Positions 17,700 through 25,008 of a stretch of 64,000 nucleotides of DNA are shown here, piece by piece. The stretch covers positions 154,228 to 218,227 of the forward strand of contig CAJTCS010000007.1 in assembly GCA_910574995.1 (NCBI GenBank), given 5' to 3'. Numbering within the stretch: the first letter of the stretch is position 1; each line of letters begins with the position of its first letter. The notes under the pieces are model-generated. The model did no database searches. It was not told where the DNA came from and saw only the letters and a list, made by a program, of their open reading frames with translations. Source of the DNA: Oscillospiraceae bacterium. Lineage in GTDB: Bacteria > Bacillota > Clostridia > Oscillospirales > Acutalibacteraceae. Position numbers and translations under genes: made by a program.

Positions 17700-17912
17700 A
17701 TGCCAGCAAAGGCAAAGCCCAAGTTTGAAGAGGCTATGGCCCGGCTGCGGGAAATCGTGGAGAAGCTGGAAAGCGGGGAAGAGCCCCTGGAAAGCGCCAT
17801 GGCGCTGTTCGAGGAGGGGGCCCGGCTTTCGGCCCAATGCTATGAGACCCTGGAAAAGGCCGAGCAAAAGCTTTCCAGCCTGCCAGGGCTGAGGGAGGAA
17901 GAGGATGACTGA
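17700..17912 (+). CDS. xseB: Exodeoxyribonuclease VII small subunit
   Basis: A 70-residue helical protein with the XseB signature FEEAMARLREIVEKLESGE followed by PLESAMALFEEGARL. It binds several-fold to XseA and is needed for exonuclease VII activity. ATG 17700 has GGGGAG 8 bases upstream. It starts 30 bp after xseA and its last 8 bases overlap the ispA start, implying translational coupling. Confidence 0.93.
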   Translation: MPAKAKPKFEEAMARLREIVEKLESGEEPLESAMALFEEGARLSAQCYETLEKAEQKLSSLPGLREEEDD

Positions 17913-18780
17913 GAAACTGCGGATGTATTTGGATCAAATCGGCCCGGCGCTGGAACGGGCCCTTCCAGCCCCAGCGCCCGGCGATCCCGCCGGCCAGGTC
18001 GCGGAGGCTATGCGGTACAGCCTGCTGTGCGGGGGCAAGCGGGTGCGGGCAGTCTTGGCGCTGGCCTTCTGTGAATTGTGCGGAGGGAGCCCGGCCCGGG
18101 CGCTTCCCTTTGCCTGCGCCGTGGAAATGGTGCACACGTACTCCCTCATCCACGACGACATGCCCTGCATGGACGACGACGACCTGCGCCGGGGCCGCCC
18201 TGCCAACCATAAGGTATACGGCGAGGCCATGGCCCTGTTGGCCGGGGACGGCTTGCTGACCCTGGCTTTCGAGACGGCCCTGTCCTTCCCAGACCCCGCC
18301 GGGGCCGCCCAGGGGGCGCGTGCGTTGGCCCAGCTGGCCGGGTATCGCGGCATGGTAGGGGGCCAGTGTATCGACCTGGATTCGGAAGGGGGAGAGCCTG
18401 CCCTAGAGCTGCTGCAGGCCATGGACCAGGGCAAGACCGTGGCCCTGATTGCCGCCGCCTGCCGCATGGGTTGTATCGCCGCCGGCGCGGGGGACCGGGA
18501 GCTGGAAGCGGCGGGCCGTTACGCCCAGGGGGTTGGCATGGCTTTCCAGCTGCGGGACGACGTCCTGGACGTGCAGGGCAGCGCGGAAAAACTGGGGAAG
18601 AACACCGGTATGGACGCCGCCCGGGACAAACGGAATTACGTTTCCCTGTTGGGTGTAGAGGAGGCACAGCGGCTGGTACACGCCTATACGGAGGAAGCCC
18701 TGAAGGCCCTTGCGGATTTCCCCGGCGACAGCGGCTTTTTGCGGGGCTTTGCCCTGTCCCTGGCTGGCCGGGAGAGCTGA
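17905..18780 (+). CDS. ispA: Farnesyl (polyprenyl) diphosphate synthase
   Basis: A 291-residue trans-prenyltransferase that condenses IPP with DMAPP and GPP to give farnesyl diphosphate. The first Asp-rich motif is LIHDDMPCMDDDDLRRG (about residues 79-95), the substrate-binding GGKRVRA lies near 37-43, and the second Asp-rich motif is FQLRDDVLD (about 213-221). YRGMVGGQCIDLDSE resembles IspA-type enzymes. The gene overlaps xseB by 8 bases, and its last base overlaps the start of the next gene. The pathway genes dxr, ispG and uppS are elsewhere in this window, near 45-50 kb. Confidence 0.92.
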   Translation: MTEKLRMYLDQIGPALERALPAPAPGDPAGQVAEAMRYSLLCGGKRVRAVLALAFCELCGGSPARALPFACAVEMVHTYSLIHDDMPCMDDDDLRRGRPANHKVYGEAMALLAGDGLLTLAFETALSFPDPAGAAQGARALAQLAGYRGMVGGQCIDLDSEGGEPALELLQAMDQGKTVALIAAACRMGCIAAGAGDRELEAAGRYAQGVGMAFQLRDDVLDVQGSAEKLGKNTGMDAARDKRNYVSLLGVEEAQRLVHAYTEEALKALADFPGDSGFLRGFALSLAGRES

Positions 18781-19700
18781 TGCGCCTGTTGCGTTATACC
18801 GTCCCGCCGGGATGGGAGGGCGCGTCTGTAAAGGACTTCGCCCAAAAGCGGTTGGGGTTTTCCAGCCGGGTGCTGGCCCAGCAGAAGCGTATACCCGGAG
18901 GCGTCACCCAAAACGGCATGCCTGTGTTCACCACGGCGCGGCTCCATGCCGGGGACGAGCTGGCTTTCGCCCTTCCAGAGGAGGCAGCGGGGTATCCCGC
19001 CGCCCCTTTGCCCCTGGCCGTGCTGTGGGAGAGCGGGGATTACCTCATTGTAGACAAGCCCGCCTGGATGCCCATGCACCCTTCCCCAGGCCACGACCGG
19101 GACAGCCTTTTGCATGCTGTGGCCTATTATTACGGCCAGACGGGCCAATCCCACCGGGTATGCCCCCTGTACCGCCTGGATAAGGATACCAGCGGCCTGG
19201 CAGCCCTGGGCAAGCACCGGCTGGCAGCCTGCGCCGTTGCTGTGGAAAAGCGGTATTTCGCCGTTTGCCAGGGGGGCCTTTCCGGCAGCGGGACGGTCGA
19301 TGTCCCCATTGGGCTGGAGCCGGGCAGTAAGATCAAGCGCGCATGCGGCGCGGGCCAGCGCGCTGTGACCCATTGGCAGGCAGTGTGCGCCGCCAACGGC
19401 CATACCCTGTGCGCCATCCGTCTGGAAACCGGCCGTACCCACCAGATACGGGCCCATTTTGCCTACATGGGCCATCCCCTTGCCGGCGACGACTTATATG
19501 GCGGCAGCTTGGCCCTGATAGGGCGGCAGGCGTTGCACTGCGGCTGGCTGGCCCTATCCAGCCCGGCCCTGGCCGTGCCCGGGCCCCTGACATGCCCGTT
19601 CCCGGCCGGCCTGCGGGCCGCGTTCCCTTGGTTGCCGCCTGTAGAGCAAACCCTTTCCTGCCTGCCAGGCCTAGAGAACGTCCCTCCCAATAAAAAATAA
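18780..19700 (+). CDS. RluA-family pseudouridine synthase
   Basis: A 306-residue RNA pseudouridine synthase. The catalytic Asp lies in YRLDKDTSGL (about residues 131-140), and ETGRTHQIRAHFAYMGHPLAGD is the conserved C-terminal substrate block (quoted here in part). An N-terminal S4-like segment (SVKDFAQKRLGFSSRVL) precedes the catalytic domain, as in RluD and RluC. The RNA target cannot be assigned. The ATG shares its A with the last base of the ispA TGA stop, so translation is probably coupled. It ends in a Lys/Asn-rich tail before a hairpin-bearing spacer. Confidence 0.9.
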   Translation: MRLLRYTVPPGWEGASVKDFAQKRLGFSSRVLAQQKRIPGGVTQNGMPVFTTARLHAGDELAFALPEEAAGYPAAPLPLAVLWESGDYLIVDKPAWMPMHPSPGHDRDSLLHAVAYYYGQTGQSHRVCPLYRLDKDTSGLAALGKHRLAACAVAVEKRYFAVCQGGLSGSGTVDVPIGLEPGSKIKRACGAGQRAVTHWQAVCAANGHTLCAIRLETGRTHQIRAHFAYMGHPLAGDDLYGGSLALIGRQALHCGWLALSSPALAVPGPLTCPFPAGLRAAFPWLPPVEQTLSCLPGLENVPPNKK

Positions 19701-19707
19701 GAAAGGA

Positions 19708-19736
19708 ACGGTACGGGGCTTTTGGGCCTGTACCGT
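19708..19736 (+). other. Stem-loop in the leader of the phospholipase-like gene
   Basis: ACGGTAC (19708-19714) pairs with GTACCGT (19730-19736), extended by GGG/CCT to a 10-bp stem with one G-U pair. No T-tract follows, and AAGGGG then ATG 19750 come next. It may act in mRNA processing or translation rather than termination. Confidence 0.45.
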
Positions 19737-19749
19737 AAGGGGCACGAAC

Positions 19750-20619
19750 ATGCCAGCTTGTTTGACACATTACTTCTTTGCCCAGCGGCTTGCGCGGCTC
19801 ATCCCCCAGGCCGGCGCGGCGGACCCTTGCGCCTATGCCTGGGGCGCCCAGGGCCCAGATTTCCTTTTCTGCCACCGATATATGCGTTTTTTGGGATTCG
19901 GCAAGGGGGAGGGCCTGCAGGCCTATGGCAGCTTGCTTCATGAGACGAAGCCTTCCGCCACCCTGTCCGCCATGCGGGGGTTTTTGCAGGCCCATCCCGA
20001 CCCCTCTTACCGTGCGTATGTGCAGGGCTTTTTGTGCCATTATGCGCTGGATTCCACCGCCCATCCCTATGTAAACGCATTGGCCGGAGAGCTGGCCGCC
20101 CAGCGCCCCCAGGAAACCACAGGCTCTATGCACGGGGAGGTGGAATCGGCCTTGGATGCCATTGTCCTGCGCCGGGAGACGGGCAAGCTTCCCTCTGGGG
20201 TGAACCTGAAGCATATGTTCCCTAAGAATGAAGGGGTGCAAAGGCGCATCGCCAGGCTGTACCGCCAGGTGCTGGCAGATGTCTATCAGGCTGACGTGCC
20301 GGAGGAAGAGCTGCTTCACGCCACCAACGACGCCCATTTCGTCTTTGCCGCTGTGACAGACCGCACGGGCCTGAAACACAGGCTTTTCCAGCTGTTAGAA
20401 CGGGGGAAGCCCCATGTGGTCGCCTCCCATATCGTGCCCCTGACCGAGCGGGACGACGTGGATTATGCTAACGTGCGGCGGCAGCCCTGGGGCCCGGAGA
20501 GCAGCCGCCTGGACTTTTTCCAGCTTTTCGACCAGGCCCTGGACAAGGCCCGGCAGCTGGTGGCAGGGTTCGACACAGTCGACTTGGCCGTTGTTACCGA
20601 GGAAAAACCCTTTGGGTAA
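19750..20619 (+). CDS. Zinc-dependent phospholipase C-like protein
   Basis: A 289-residue protein starting MPACLTHYFFAQRL, with a candidate metal-binding His in the THY motif. GAQGPDFLF is at about residues 32-40, SLLHETKPSA at about 60-70, and YVQGFLCHYALDSTAHPYVN at about 90-110 with further conserved His and Asp. These match the zinc-dependent phospholipase C/S1-P1-type helical family found widely in Clostridia as uncharacterised proteins. There is no signal peptide, so it is probably cytoplasmic and may not be a secreted phospholipase. It is the last gene of the nusB operon, and a strong terminator follows. Confidence 0.75.
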   Translation: MPACLTHYFFAQRLARLIPQAGAADPCAYAWGAQGPDFLFCHRYMRFLGFGKGEGLQAYGSLLHETKPSATLSAMRGFLQAHPDPSYRAYVQGFLCHYALDSTAHPYVNALAGELAAQRPQETTGSMHGEVESALDAIVLRRETGKLPSGVNLKHMFPKNEGVQRRIARLYRQVLADVYQADVPEEELLHATNDAHFVFAAVTDRTGLKHRLFQLLERGKPHVVASHIVPLTERDDVDYANVRRQPWGPESSRLDFFQLFDQALDKARQLVAGFDTVDLAVVTEEKPFG

Positions 20620-20639
20620 AAGCCGGCCCTACGATTTGA

Positions 20640-20676
20640 GGGGAAGCCTGTCAGGATGGCAGGCTTCCCCTTTTTT
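20640..20676 (+). terminator. Strong intrinsic terminator
   Basis: GGGGAAGCCTG pairs with CAGGCTTCCCC in a long near-perfect stem with a short loop, followed by six T (20671-20676). It ends the nusB-to-phospholipase operon. Confidence 0.92.
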
Positions 20677-20685
20677 GCTGCCCGC

Positions 20686-20712
20686 ACCTTTCCCACGCCC
20701 AGGCATATACTG
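20686..20712 (+). promoter_or_regulatory. Possible sporulation (SigK/SigE-like) promoter
   Basis: ACC at 20686-20688 and CATATACTG at 20704-20712 resemble the SigK pattern (AC, then CATAnnnTA) with a 15-bp spacer, one short of usual. A convincing SigA promoter is absent from the spacer. This fits a spore-surface role for the collagen-like product but is weak evidence. Confidence 0.25.
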
Positions 20713-20715
20713 AAC

Positions 20716-20741
20716 AAGAGGCTGCTGGAAAGCAGGCTCTT
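20716..20741 (+). other. 5' leader hairpin with GGAA tetraloop
   Basis: AAGAG-G-CTGCT (20716-20726) pairs with AGCAG-G-CTCTT (20731-20741) around a GGAA loop with a single G-G mismatch. It lies between the putative promoter and the AGGAGGT site of the collagen-like gene, and may stabilise the mRNA. Confidence 0.45.
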
Positions 20742-20793
20742 GGCCTTTGGCGTATGCGCAGAGGCAATCCAGTTTTAGGAGGTAAGTATAGGC

Positions 20794-21957
20794 GTGAATA
20801 TGAACCGATATTCAGGCTCATCGGCTTCCCCAGAGGGCATGTGCGGTTGCGGTCCGGTTCCGCCGCCTTGCAGTCCGCCGCCTTGTTGTCCGCCCCCTTG
20901 GCCACCCCGCCCCACCGGCACGGCAGGGCCTACCGGGCCTACCGGCCCCACTGGGGCTGCGGGCCCTACTGGCTCTACTGGGCCGATTGGCCCTACAGGC
21001 CCCACCGGCGCAAATGGCGGCACAGGCCCTACCGGCCCCATGGGCCCTACTGGGGCGAACGGCATCCCTGGGCCCACGGGCCCCAGAGGGGATACCGGCC
21101 CTGACGGGGCTGTGGGTGCAGCAGGGCCTATAGGCCCCACAGGCCCTATGGGCCCTGCGGGCGTGGCAGGCCCTACGGGGGCGACTGGCCTTGACGGTGT
21201 CACAGGCCCTACCGGCCCCACCGGCGTAACAGGCGCAACCGGTGCAGATGGCGTGACCGGCCCCACGGGCCCCACAGGCGCAACCGGTGCGGATGGTGTA
21301 ACCGGGCCCACAGGCCCTATGGGCCCTGCGGGCGTGGCAGGCCCTACGGGGGCGACCGGCCTTGACGGCGTCACAGGCCCTACAGGCCCCACCGGCGTAA
21401 CAGGCGCAACCGGTGCAGATGGCGTGACCGGCCCCACGGGCCCCACAGGCGCAACCGGTGCGGATGGCGTAACCGGGCCCACAGGCCCTATGGGTCCAGC
21501 GGGCGTGGCAGGCCCTACGGGGGCGACCGGCCTTGACGGCGTCACAGGCCCTACCGGCCCCACCGGCGTAACAGGCGCAACCGGTGCAGATGGTGTGACC
21601 GGCCCCACGGGCCCCACAGGCGCAACCGGTGCAGATGGCGTAACCGGCCCCACAGGCCCTATGGGCCCTGCGGGCGTGGCAGGCCCTACGGGGGCGACCG
21701 GCCTTGACGGTATCACAGGCCCCACAGGCGCAACCGGTGCGGATGGTGTAACCGGCCCCACAGGCGCAGCCGGTGCGGATGGCGCAACCGGGCCCACAGG
21801 CCCCACGGGCCCAGCCCCCACCTTGACCATTGGTACGGTGACAACAGGCGCGCCCGGGACCCAGGCTGCGGCCACAATTACAGGGACAGCGCCAAACTTT
21901 GTGTTGAACCTGACCATCCCTCAAGGCCCCACCGGCCCAGAAGGGGAAACCACATGA
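20794..21957 (+). CDS. Collagen-like triplet-repeat protein (exosporium/BclA type)
   Basis: A 387-residue protein. After a short Cys/Pro-rich head ([17 protein letters not shown] within residues 17-33) come roughly 100 uninterrupted Gly-X-Y triplets (about residues 42-345), mostly GPT, GAT and GVT. A short non-collagen tail ([17 protein letters not shown]...) ends [16 protein letters not shown]. Thr in the Y position is typical of bacterial collagens that are O-glycosylated on spore surfaces. There is no Sec signal peptide, transmembrane anchor or LPXTG, which fits a mother-cell-made spore-coat or exosporium protein rather than a secreted adhesin. GTG 20794 is chosen for AGGAGGT 10 bases upstream. 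A glycosyltransferase follows after a hairpin terminator. Much of the array is a 171-bp tandem repeat. Confidence 0.88.
   Translation: MNMNRYSGSSASPEGMCGCGPVPPPCSPPPCCPPPWPPRPTGTAGPTGPTGPTGAAGPTGSTGPIGPTGPTGANGGTGPTGPMGPTGANGIPGPTGPRGDTGPDGAVGAAGPIGPTGPMGPAGVAGPTGATGLDGVTGPTGPTGVTGATGADGVTGPTGPTGATGADGVTGPTGPMGPAGVAGPTGATGLDGVTGPTGPTGVTGATGADGVTGPTGPTGATGADGVTGPTGPMGPAGVAGPTGATGLDGVTGPTGPTGVTGATGADGVTGPTGPTGATGADGVTGPTGPMGPAGVAGPTGATGLDGITGPTGATGADGVTGPTGAAGADGATGPTGPTGPAPTLTIGTVTTGAPGTQAAATITGTAPNFVLNLTIPQGPTGPEGETT
21141..21725 (+). repeat. 171-bp tandem repeat within the collagen-like gene
   Basis: The landmark encoding MGPAG recurs at 21150, 21321, 21492 and 21663, exactly 171 bp (57 residues, 19 triplets) apart. 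Three units are almost complete, and the fourth diverges after the GLDG codons near 21715. Copies differ by a few synonymous changes. Confidence 0.9.
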
Positions 21958-21976
21958 TCTTTCGCCAGACCGGCGG

Positions 21977-22008
21977 GAAAGCCCCCCGAGCACGTTGGGG
22001 GCTTTCTT
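21977..22008 (+). terminator. Hairpin terminator between collagen-like gene and glycosyltransferase
   Basis: GAAAGCCCCC (21977-21986) pairs perfectly with GGGGGCTTTC (21997-22006). Only a short T-rich end follows, so termination may be partial and allow read-through into the glycosyltransferase. Confidence 0.7.
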
Positions 22009-22029
22009 ACTTAACGAGGGGGGACGCCC

Positions 22030-23118
22030 ATGTGTACCATCAGCCTTTGCATGATCGTCCGGGACGAGGAAGATGTGTTGGCCCGCTGCCTGGATTCCGC
22101 CGCCGGGTTGGTGGATGAGGTCGTAATAGTGGATACAGGCTCTCAAGACAGGACGAAAGAGGTAGCGGCCCGGTATACGGATAAGGTATACGATTTTCCC
22201 TGGATAGACGACTTCTCCGCCGCCCGGAATTATTCTTTTGATAAGGCTACGTGTGGATATTGCATGTGGCTGGATGCGGACGACATATTCCAGGAGGGGG
22301 ACCGGCGGCGGTTTTTAGAGCTGAAGGCAGGCCTTACCCCCGAGACAGACGTGGTGATGCTGCCTTACCATGTGGCTTTCGATGAAGAGGGAAGGCCTAC
22401 CTTTTCCTATTACCGAGAGCGCATCGTAAAAAATACCCCCCGCATGCGCTGGAAAGGCCCGGTACACGAGGTGATTGAAACGCAGGGCCGGGTGGCATAC
22501 GGCGACTGCGCTGTCACCCACTGGAAGCTGCATCCCTCTGACCCAGACCGGAACCTGCGCATATTCCAAAGCATGCTGTCCAAGGGTGAGCGCCTGGACC
22601 CCAGGCAGCAGTTCTATTACGGCCGCGAGCTGTACTACCACCGGCAATACGGGGAAGCCCTCCGGGTGCTGGAGGGCTTCCTGCGGGAGGGCCGGGGCTG
22701 GGTGGAAAACGAGATAGACGCCTGCCGCCACTGCGCCCTGTGCCTGTATGCATTGGGCCGGGAAGGGCGGGCCCTGGAGGCGCTGTTCAAAAGCTTTTGT
22801 TATGGGCTGCCCCGGGCGGAGGTGTGCTGCGACATCGGCCAACACTTTTTTGACCGGGAGGACTGGCAGCAGGCGGCTTATTGGTATACCCGCGCCCTGG
22901 AATGCGAGCGCCGGGATGGAAGCGGGGCCTTTGTGTTGCCAGACGCGTATGGTTACATCCCCTGCATACAGCTGTGTGTGTGCAGCAGCAGGCTGGGGGA
23001 CGAAGCGGCCGCCCAGGCCTACAACGAGCGCGCCGCCGCTTTCAAGCCGGAAAGCCCGGCTGTGGCCTATAACCGGGCCTATTTCGCTTCCCTGGCACGG
23101 CCGGGAACCGGGCGATAA
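22030..23118 (+). CDS. Family 2 glycosyltransferase with C-terminal TPR-like region
   Basis: A 362-residue protein. The N-terminal GT-A fold has TISLCMIVRDEEDVL (residues 3-17), EVVIVDTGSQDRT (about 33-45) and the metal-binding DxD-type motif MWLDADD near residue 82. From about residue 190 the sequence becomes helical with TPR-like repeats (QFYYGRELYYHRQYGEALRVL and later DWQQAAYWYTRALE). This SunS/SgtA-like layout is used by enzymes that glycosylate peptides or proteins. It directly follows the Thr-rich collagen-like gene on the same strand, which makes that protein the obvious candidate acceptor (inference). GAGGGGGG lies 7 bases before ATG 22030. Confidence 0.85.
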   Translation: MCTISLCMIVRDEEDVLARCLDSAAGLVDEVVIVDTGSQDRTKEVAARYTDKVYDFPWIDDFSAARNYSFDKATCGYCMWLDADDIFQEGDRRRFLELKAGLTPETDVVMLPYHVAFDEEGRPTFSYYRERIVKNTPRMRWKGPVHEVIETQGRVAYGDCAVTHWKLHPSDPDRNLRIFQSMLSKGERLDPRQQFYYGRELYYHRQYGEALRVLEGFLREGRGWVENEIDACRHCALCLYALGREGRALEALFKSFCYGLPRAEVCCDIGQHFFDREDWQQAAYWYTRALECERRDGSGAFVLPDAYGYIPCIQLCVCSSRLGDEAAAQAYNERAAAFKPESPAVAYNRAYFASLARPGTGR

Positions 23119-23206
23119 GATATGGATGGCCGGCCTATGGCTTTTTGCAGGCTTCCCAGTTGGCTATAAAAAACACGCGCCCAGGCATTCCCAGGTGGAA
23201 AGAGGC

Positions 23207-23237
23207 TTGACTTGAAGGGCGCTTTAGGGTGTATAAT
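23207..23237 (+). promoter_or_regulatory. Promoter of the lar operon
   Basis: TTGACT (23207-23212) and TATAAT (23232-23237) are 19 bp apart, slightly long. The start of larE is about 178 bp downstream, leaving a long untranslated leader. Confidence 0.6.
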
Positions 23238-23243
23238 AAACCC

Positions 23244-23414
23244 GTAAAAGGCTGGAAGGGCCCCAGGAAGGGGCTGGCAGCGGAAGCGTGTCACACAAGG
23301 ATACAGGATCTTTGCAGGAAGCAAGGGCAGGCCTGGCAGGAAGCGGAAGCGGTGCCGGGGCGTCCTTGCTTGCTTTTTTATGGCCGGTTTGCGGCTGAAA
23401 AGGAGGAATACCAT
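23244..23414 (+). promoter_or_regulatory. Structured leader with attenuator upstream of larEBC
   Basis: The leader is GC-rich and contains two similar segments, CTGGCAGCGGAAGCG (23274-23288) and CTGGCAGGAAGCGGAAGCG (23333-23351), both with a GC-GGAA-GC mini-hairpin. It ends in a terminator-like hairpin (23319-23379), so read-through into larE could be regulated. I do not see the conserved blocks of the NiCo, cobalamin, Moco, TPP or SAM riboswitches. The ligand or factor is unknown. Confidence 0.5.
23319..23379 (+). terminator. Attenuator-type terminator in the lar leader
   Basis: AAGCAAGGGC (23319-23328) pairs with GTCCTTGCTT (23362-23371) over 10 bp with one G-U pair. GGCA/TGCC adds an inner stem. 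GC and six T (23374-23379) follow. It is only 35 bp before the larE start codon. Confidence 0.65.
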
Positions 23415-24158
23415 ATGGGGTTACAGGGCTTTTTCCAAGATATGCCCCCGGCGGCCCTGGGCTTTTCCGGCGGGGTAGATTCGGCATATCTGCTGTATGA
23501 GGCCCACCGCCAGGGCGCACAGGTGCAGCCCTATTTTGTCAAGACCGTTTTCCAGCCCGCTTTCGAGCTGCGGGACGCCCAGCGCCTATGCCGGGAACTG
23601 GGAATCGGGCTGCGGGTCGTCCAGGCGGATATTTTAGCTGTAGGCCAGGTGCGGGCCAATCCCCCGGACCGGTGCTATTACTGCAAGCGGGCGCTGTTCT
23701 CAGCCCTAGGGGAACAGGCCCGGCAGGACGGCTTCTCGGTGTTGTTGGACGGTACGAACGCTTCGGACGACGCGGGGGACAGGCCCGGCATGCGGGCCAT
23801 CCAAGAGCTTTCGGTGCGTTCCCCCCTGCGGGAGTGCGGCCTGACCAAGGCCCAGGTGCGGGAGCTTTCCCGTGAGGCAGGGCTGTTCACCTGGGACAAG
23901 CCCGCCTACGCCTGCCTGGCTACCCGCATCCCCGCAGGCTGCCCCTTAGACAGGGATGCCCTGAACCGGGTGGAGCAGGCAGAGGAAGCCCTGTCCGCCC
24001 TGGGCTTCTCCGATTTCCGGGTACGGGTGTTCCACGGCGCGGCCCGGCTGCAGTTCCCCGAGGCCCAGCTGGCGGAGGCCCTGGCCCGGCGGGAAGAAGT
24101 CAAAACGGCGGTGGCCCCCTGGTTCCAGCCTGTGCTGCTGGACCTGGCAGGGCGCTGA
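23415..24158 (+). CDS. larE: Nickel-pincer cofactor sulfur transferase LarE
   Basis: A 247-residue PP-loop ATPase. SGGVDS at residues 18-23 binds ATP. Cys87 and Cys90 form RCYYCK, and Cys167 lies in ACLATRIP, where the sacrificial Cys of Lactobacillus LarE sits. LarE thiolates the carboxylated nicotinate mononucleotide made by LarB. Enzymes with three such cysteines bind a [4Fe-4S] cluster and can reuse an extra sulfide, unlike single-Cys LarE, so this one is probably of the cluster type (inference from family knowledge). AAAAGGAGGAATACC precedes ATG 23415. It is the first gene of larE-larB-larC and follows a leader with an attenuator. Confidence 0.93.
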   Translation: MGLQGFFQDMPPAALGFSGGVDSAYLLYEAHRQGAQVQPYFVKTVFQPAFELRDAQRLCRELGIGLRVVQADILAVGQVRANPPDRCYYCKRALFSALGEQARQDGFSVLLDGTNASDDAGDRPGMRAIQELSVRSPLRECGLTKAQVRELSREAGLFTWDKPAYACLATRIPAGCPLDRDALNRVEQAEEALSALGFSDFRVRVFHGAARLQFPEAQLAEALARREEVKTAVAPWFQPVLLDLAGR

Positions 24159-24179
24159 ATGGAAAAAGGAGGGACCATC

Positions 24180-24977
24180 ATGGACCAGCAGGGCGTGCGG
24201 GAGATTTTACGGCAGGTGGCAGCGGGCACATGCCCCATAGACCAGGCGGTGCTGCAGCTGAAAATGGAGCCTTTCCGGGATATGGGCTTTGCCAAGGTAG
24301 ACCGGCACCGGGGCCTGCGCCAGGGCGCGGCCGAGGTGATTTATGGGGCTGGCAAAACCCCAGGGCAGATACGGGACATAGCGGCCTCTATGTGGGAAGA
24401 CGGGGAAAGGGCCGTGCTTATCACACGCATGTCCCAGGAGGCGGCGGACCTGGTAGGGGCTTCCCTGCCCCTGGATTACCACCCCATGGGCCGGGTAGGC
24501 GTGGTGGGGGAGATGCCGGCCCCCACAGGGGCGGGGCAGGTGGTGGTGTGCACTGGCGGTACCAGCGACATGCCCGTGGCCGAGGAAGCGGCCTTGACGG
24601 CCCAGGTGCTGGGCAACGACGTCCTGCGGCTGTACGACGTGGGGGTGGCGGGCCTGCACCGTACCCTGTCCCACTTGGAAGAGATCATGAGCGCCCGGGT
24701 AATCATCGCTATTGCGGGCATGGAGGGGGCCTTGGCCAGCGTCATTGGCGGCCTGGCCGACTGCCCGGTGATTGCGGTGCCCACCAGCGTGGGCTACGGC
24801 GCGGCGTTCGGGGGGCTGGCGGCGCTTCTGTCCATGCTCAATTCCTGTGCCAGCGGCGTCAGCGTGGTGAACATCGATAACGGCTTCGGCGCGGGCTACC
24901 TGGCCAGCATGATCAACCATCCCAAGGGCTTTGCCCCCGGGCCATGCCAGGGGGCCGAAGCCGCCCAAGCAGAATAA
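24180..24977 (+). CDS. larB: Nickel-pincer cofactor carboxylase LarB
   Basis: A 265-residue protein related to PurE in its C-terminal half. The N-terminal part has FAKVDRHRGLRQGAAEVIYG (about residues 32-51), and the PurE-like half has VVCTGGTSDMPVAEEA (about 122-137) and VIAVPTSVGYGAAFGG (about 198-213). LarB carboxylates nicotinic acid adenine dinucleotide and hydrolyses it to pyridinium-3,5-biscarboxylate mononucleotide, the substrate of LarE. ATG 24180 has AAAAGGAGGG upstream; an in-frame ATG at 24159 overlaps the larE stop and is less likely. It is 21 bp after larE and 31 bp before larC. Confidence 0.94.
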   Translation: MDQQGVREILRQVAAGTCPIDQAVLQLKMEPFRDMGFAKVDRHRGLRQGAAEVIYGAGKTPGQIRDIAASMWEDGERAVLITRMSQEAADLVGASLPLDYHPMGRVGVVGEMPAPTGAGQVVVCTGGTSDMPVAEEAALTAQVLGNDVLRLYDVGVAGLHRTLSHLEEIMSARVIIAIAGMEGALASVIGGLADCPVIAVPTSVGYGAAFGGLAALLSMLNSCASGVSVVNIDNGFGAGYLASMINHPKGFAPGPCQGAEAAQAE

Positions 24978-25008
24978 TATCATTAATGTTTTAAGAGAAG
25001 GGGAAACT

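Noticed and set aside
21141..21725. CRISPR-like array
   Set aside because: The repeats are contiguous 171-bp coding units without unique spacers.
20775..22146. Long open frames antisense to the collagen-like gene
   Set aside because: They arise from the GPT repeat read on the other strand (GPVGPV and repeats of Cys/Arg/Ala); they lack ribosome sites and span the terminator.
23244..23414. Known NiCo or cobalamin riboswitch in the lar leader
   Set aside because: The conserved NiCo blocks and the B12-box pattern are not present; I only claim an unidentified attenuator.
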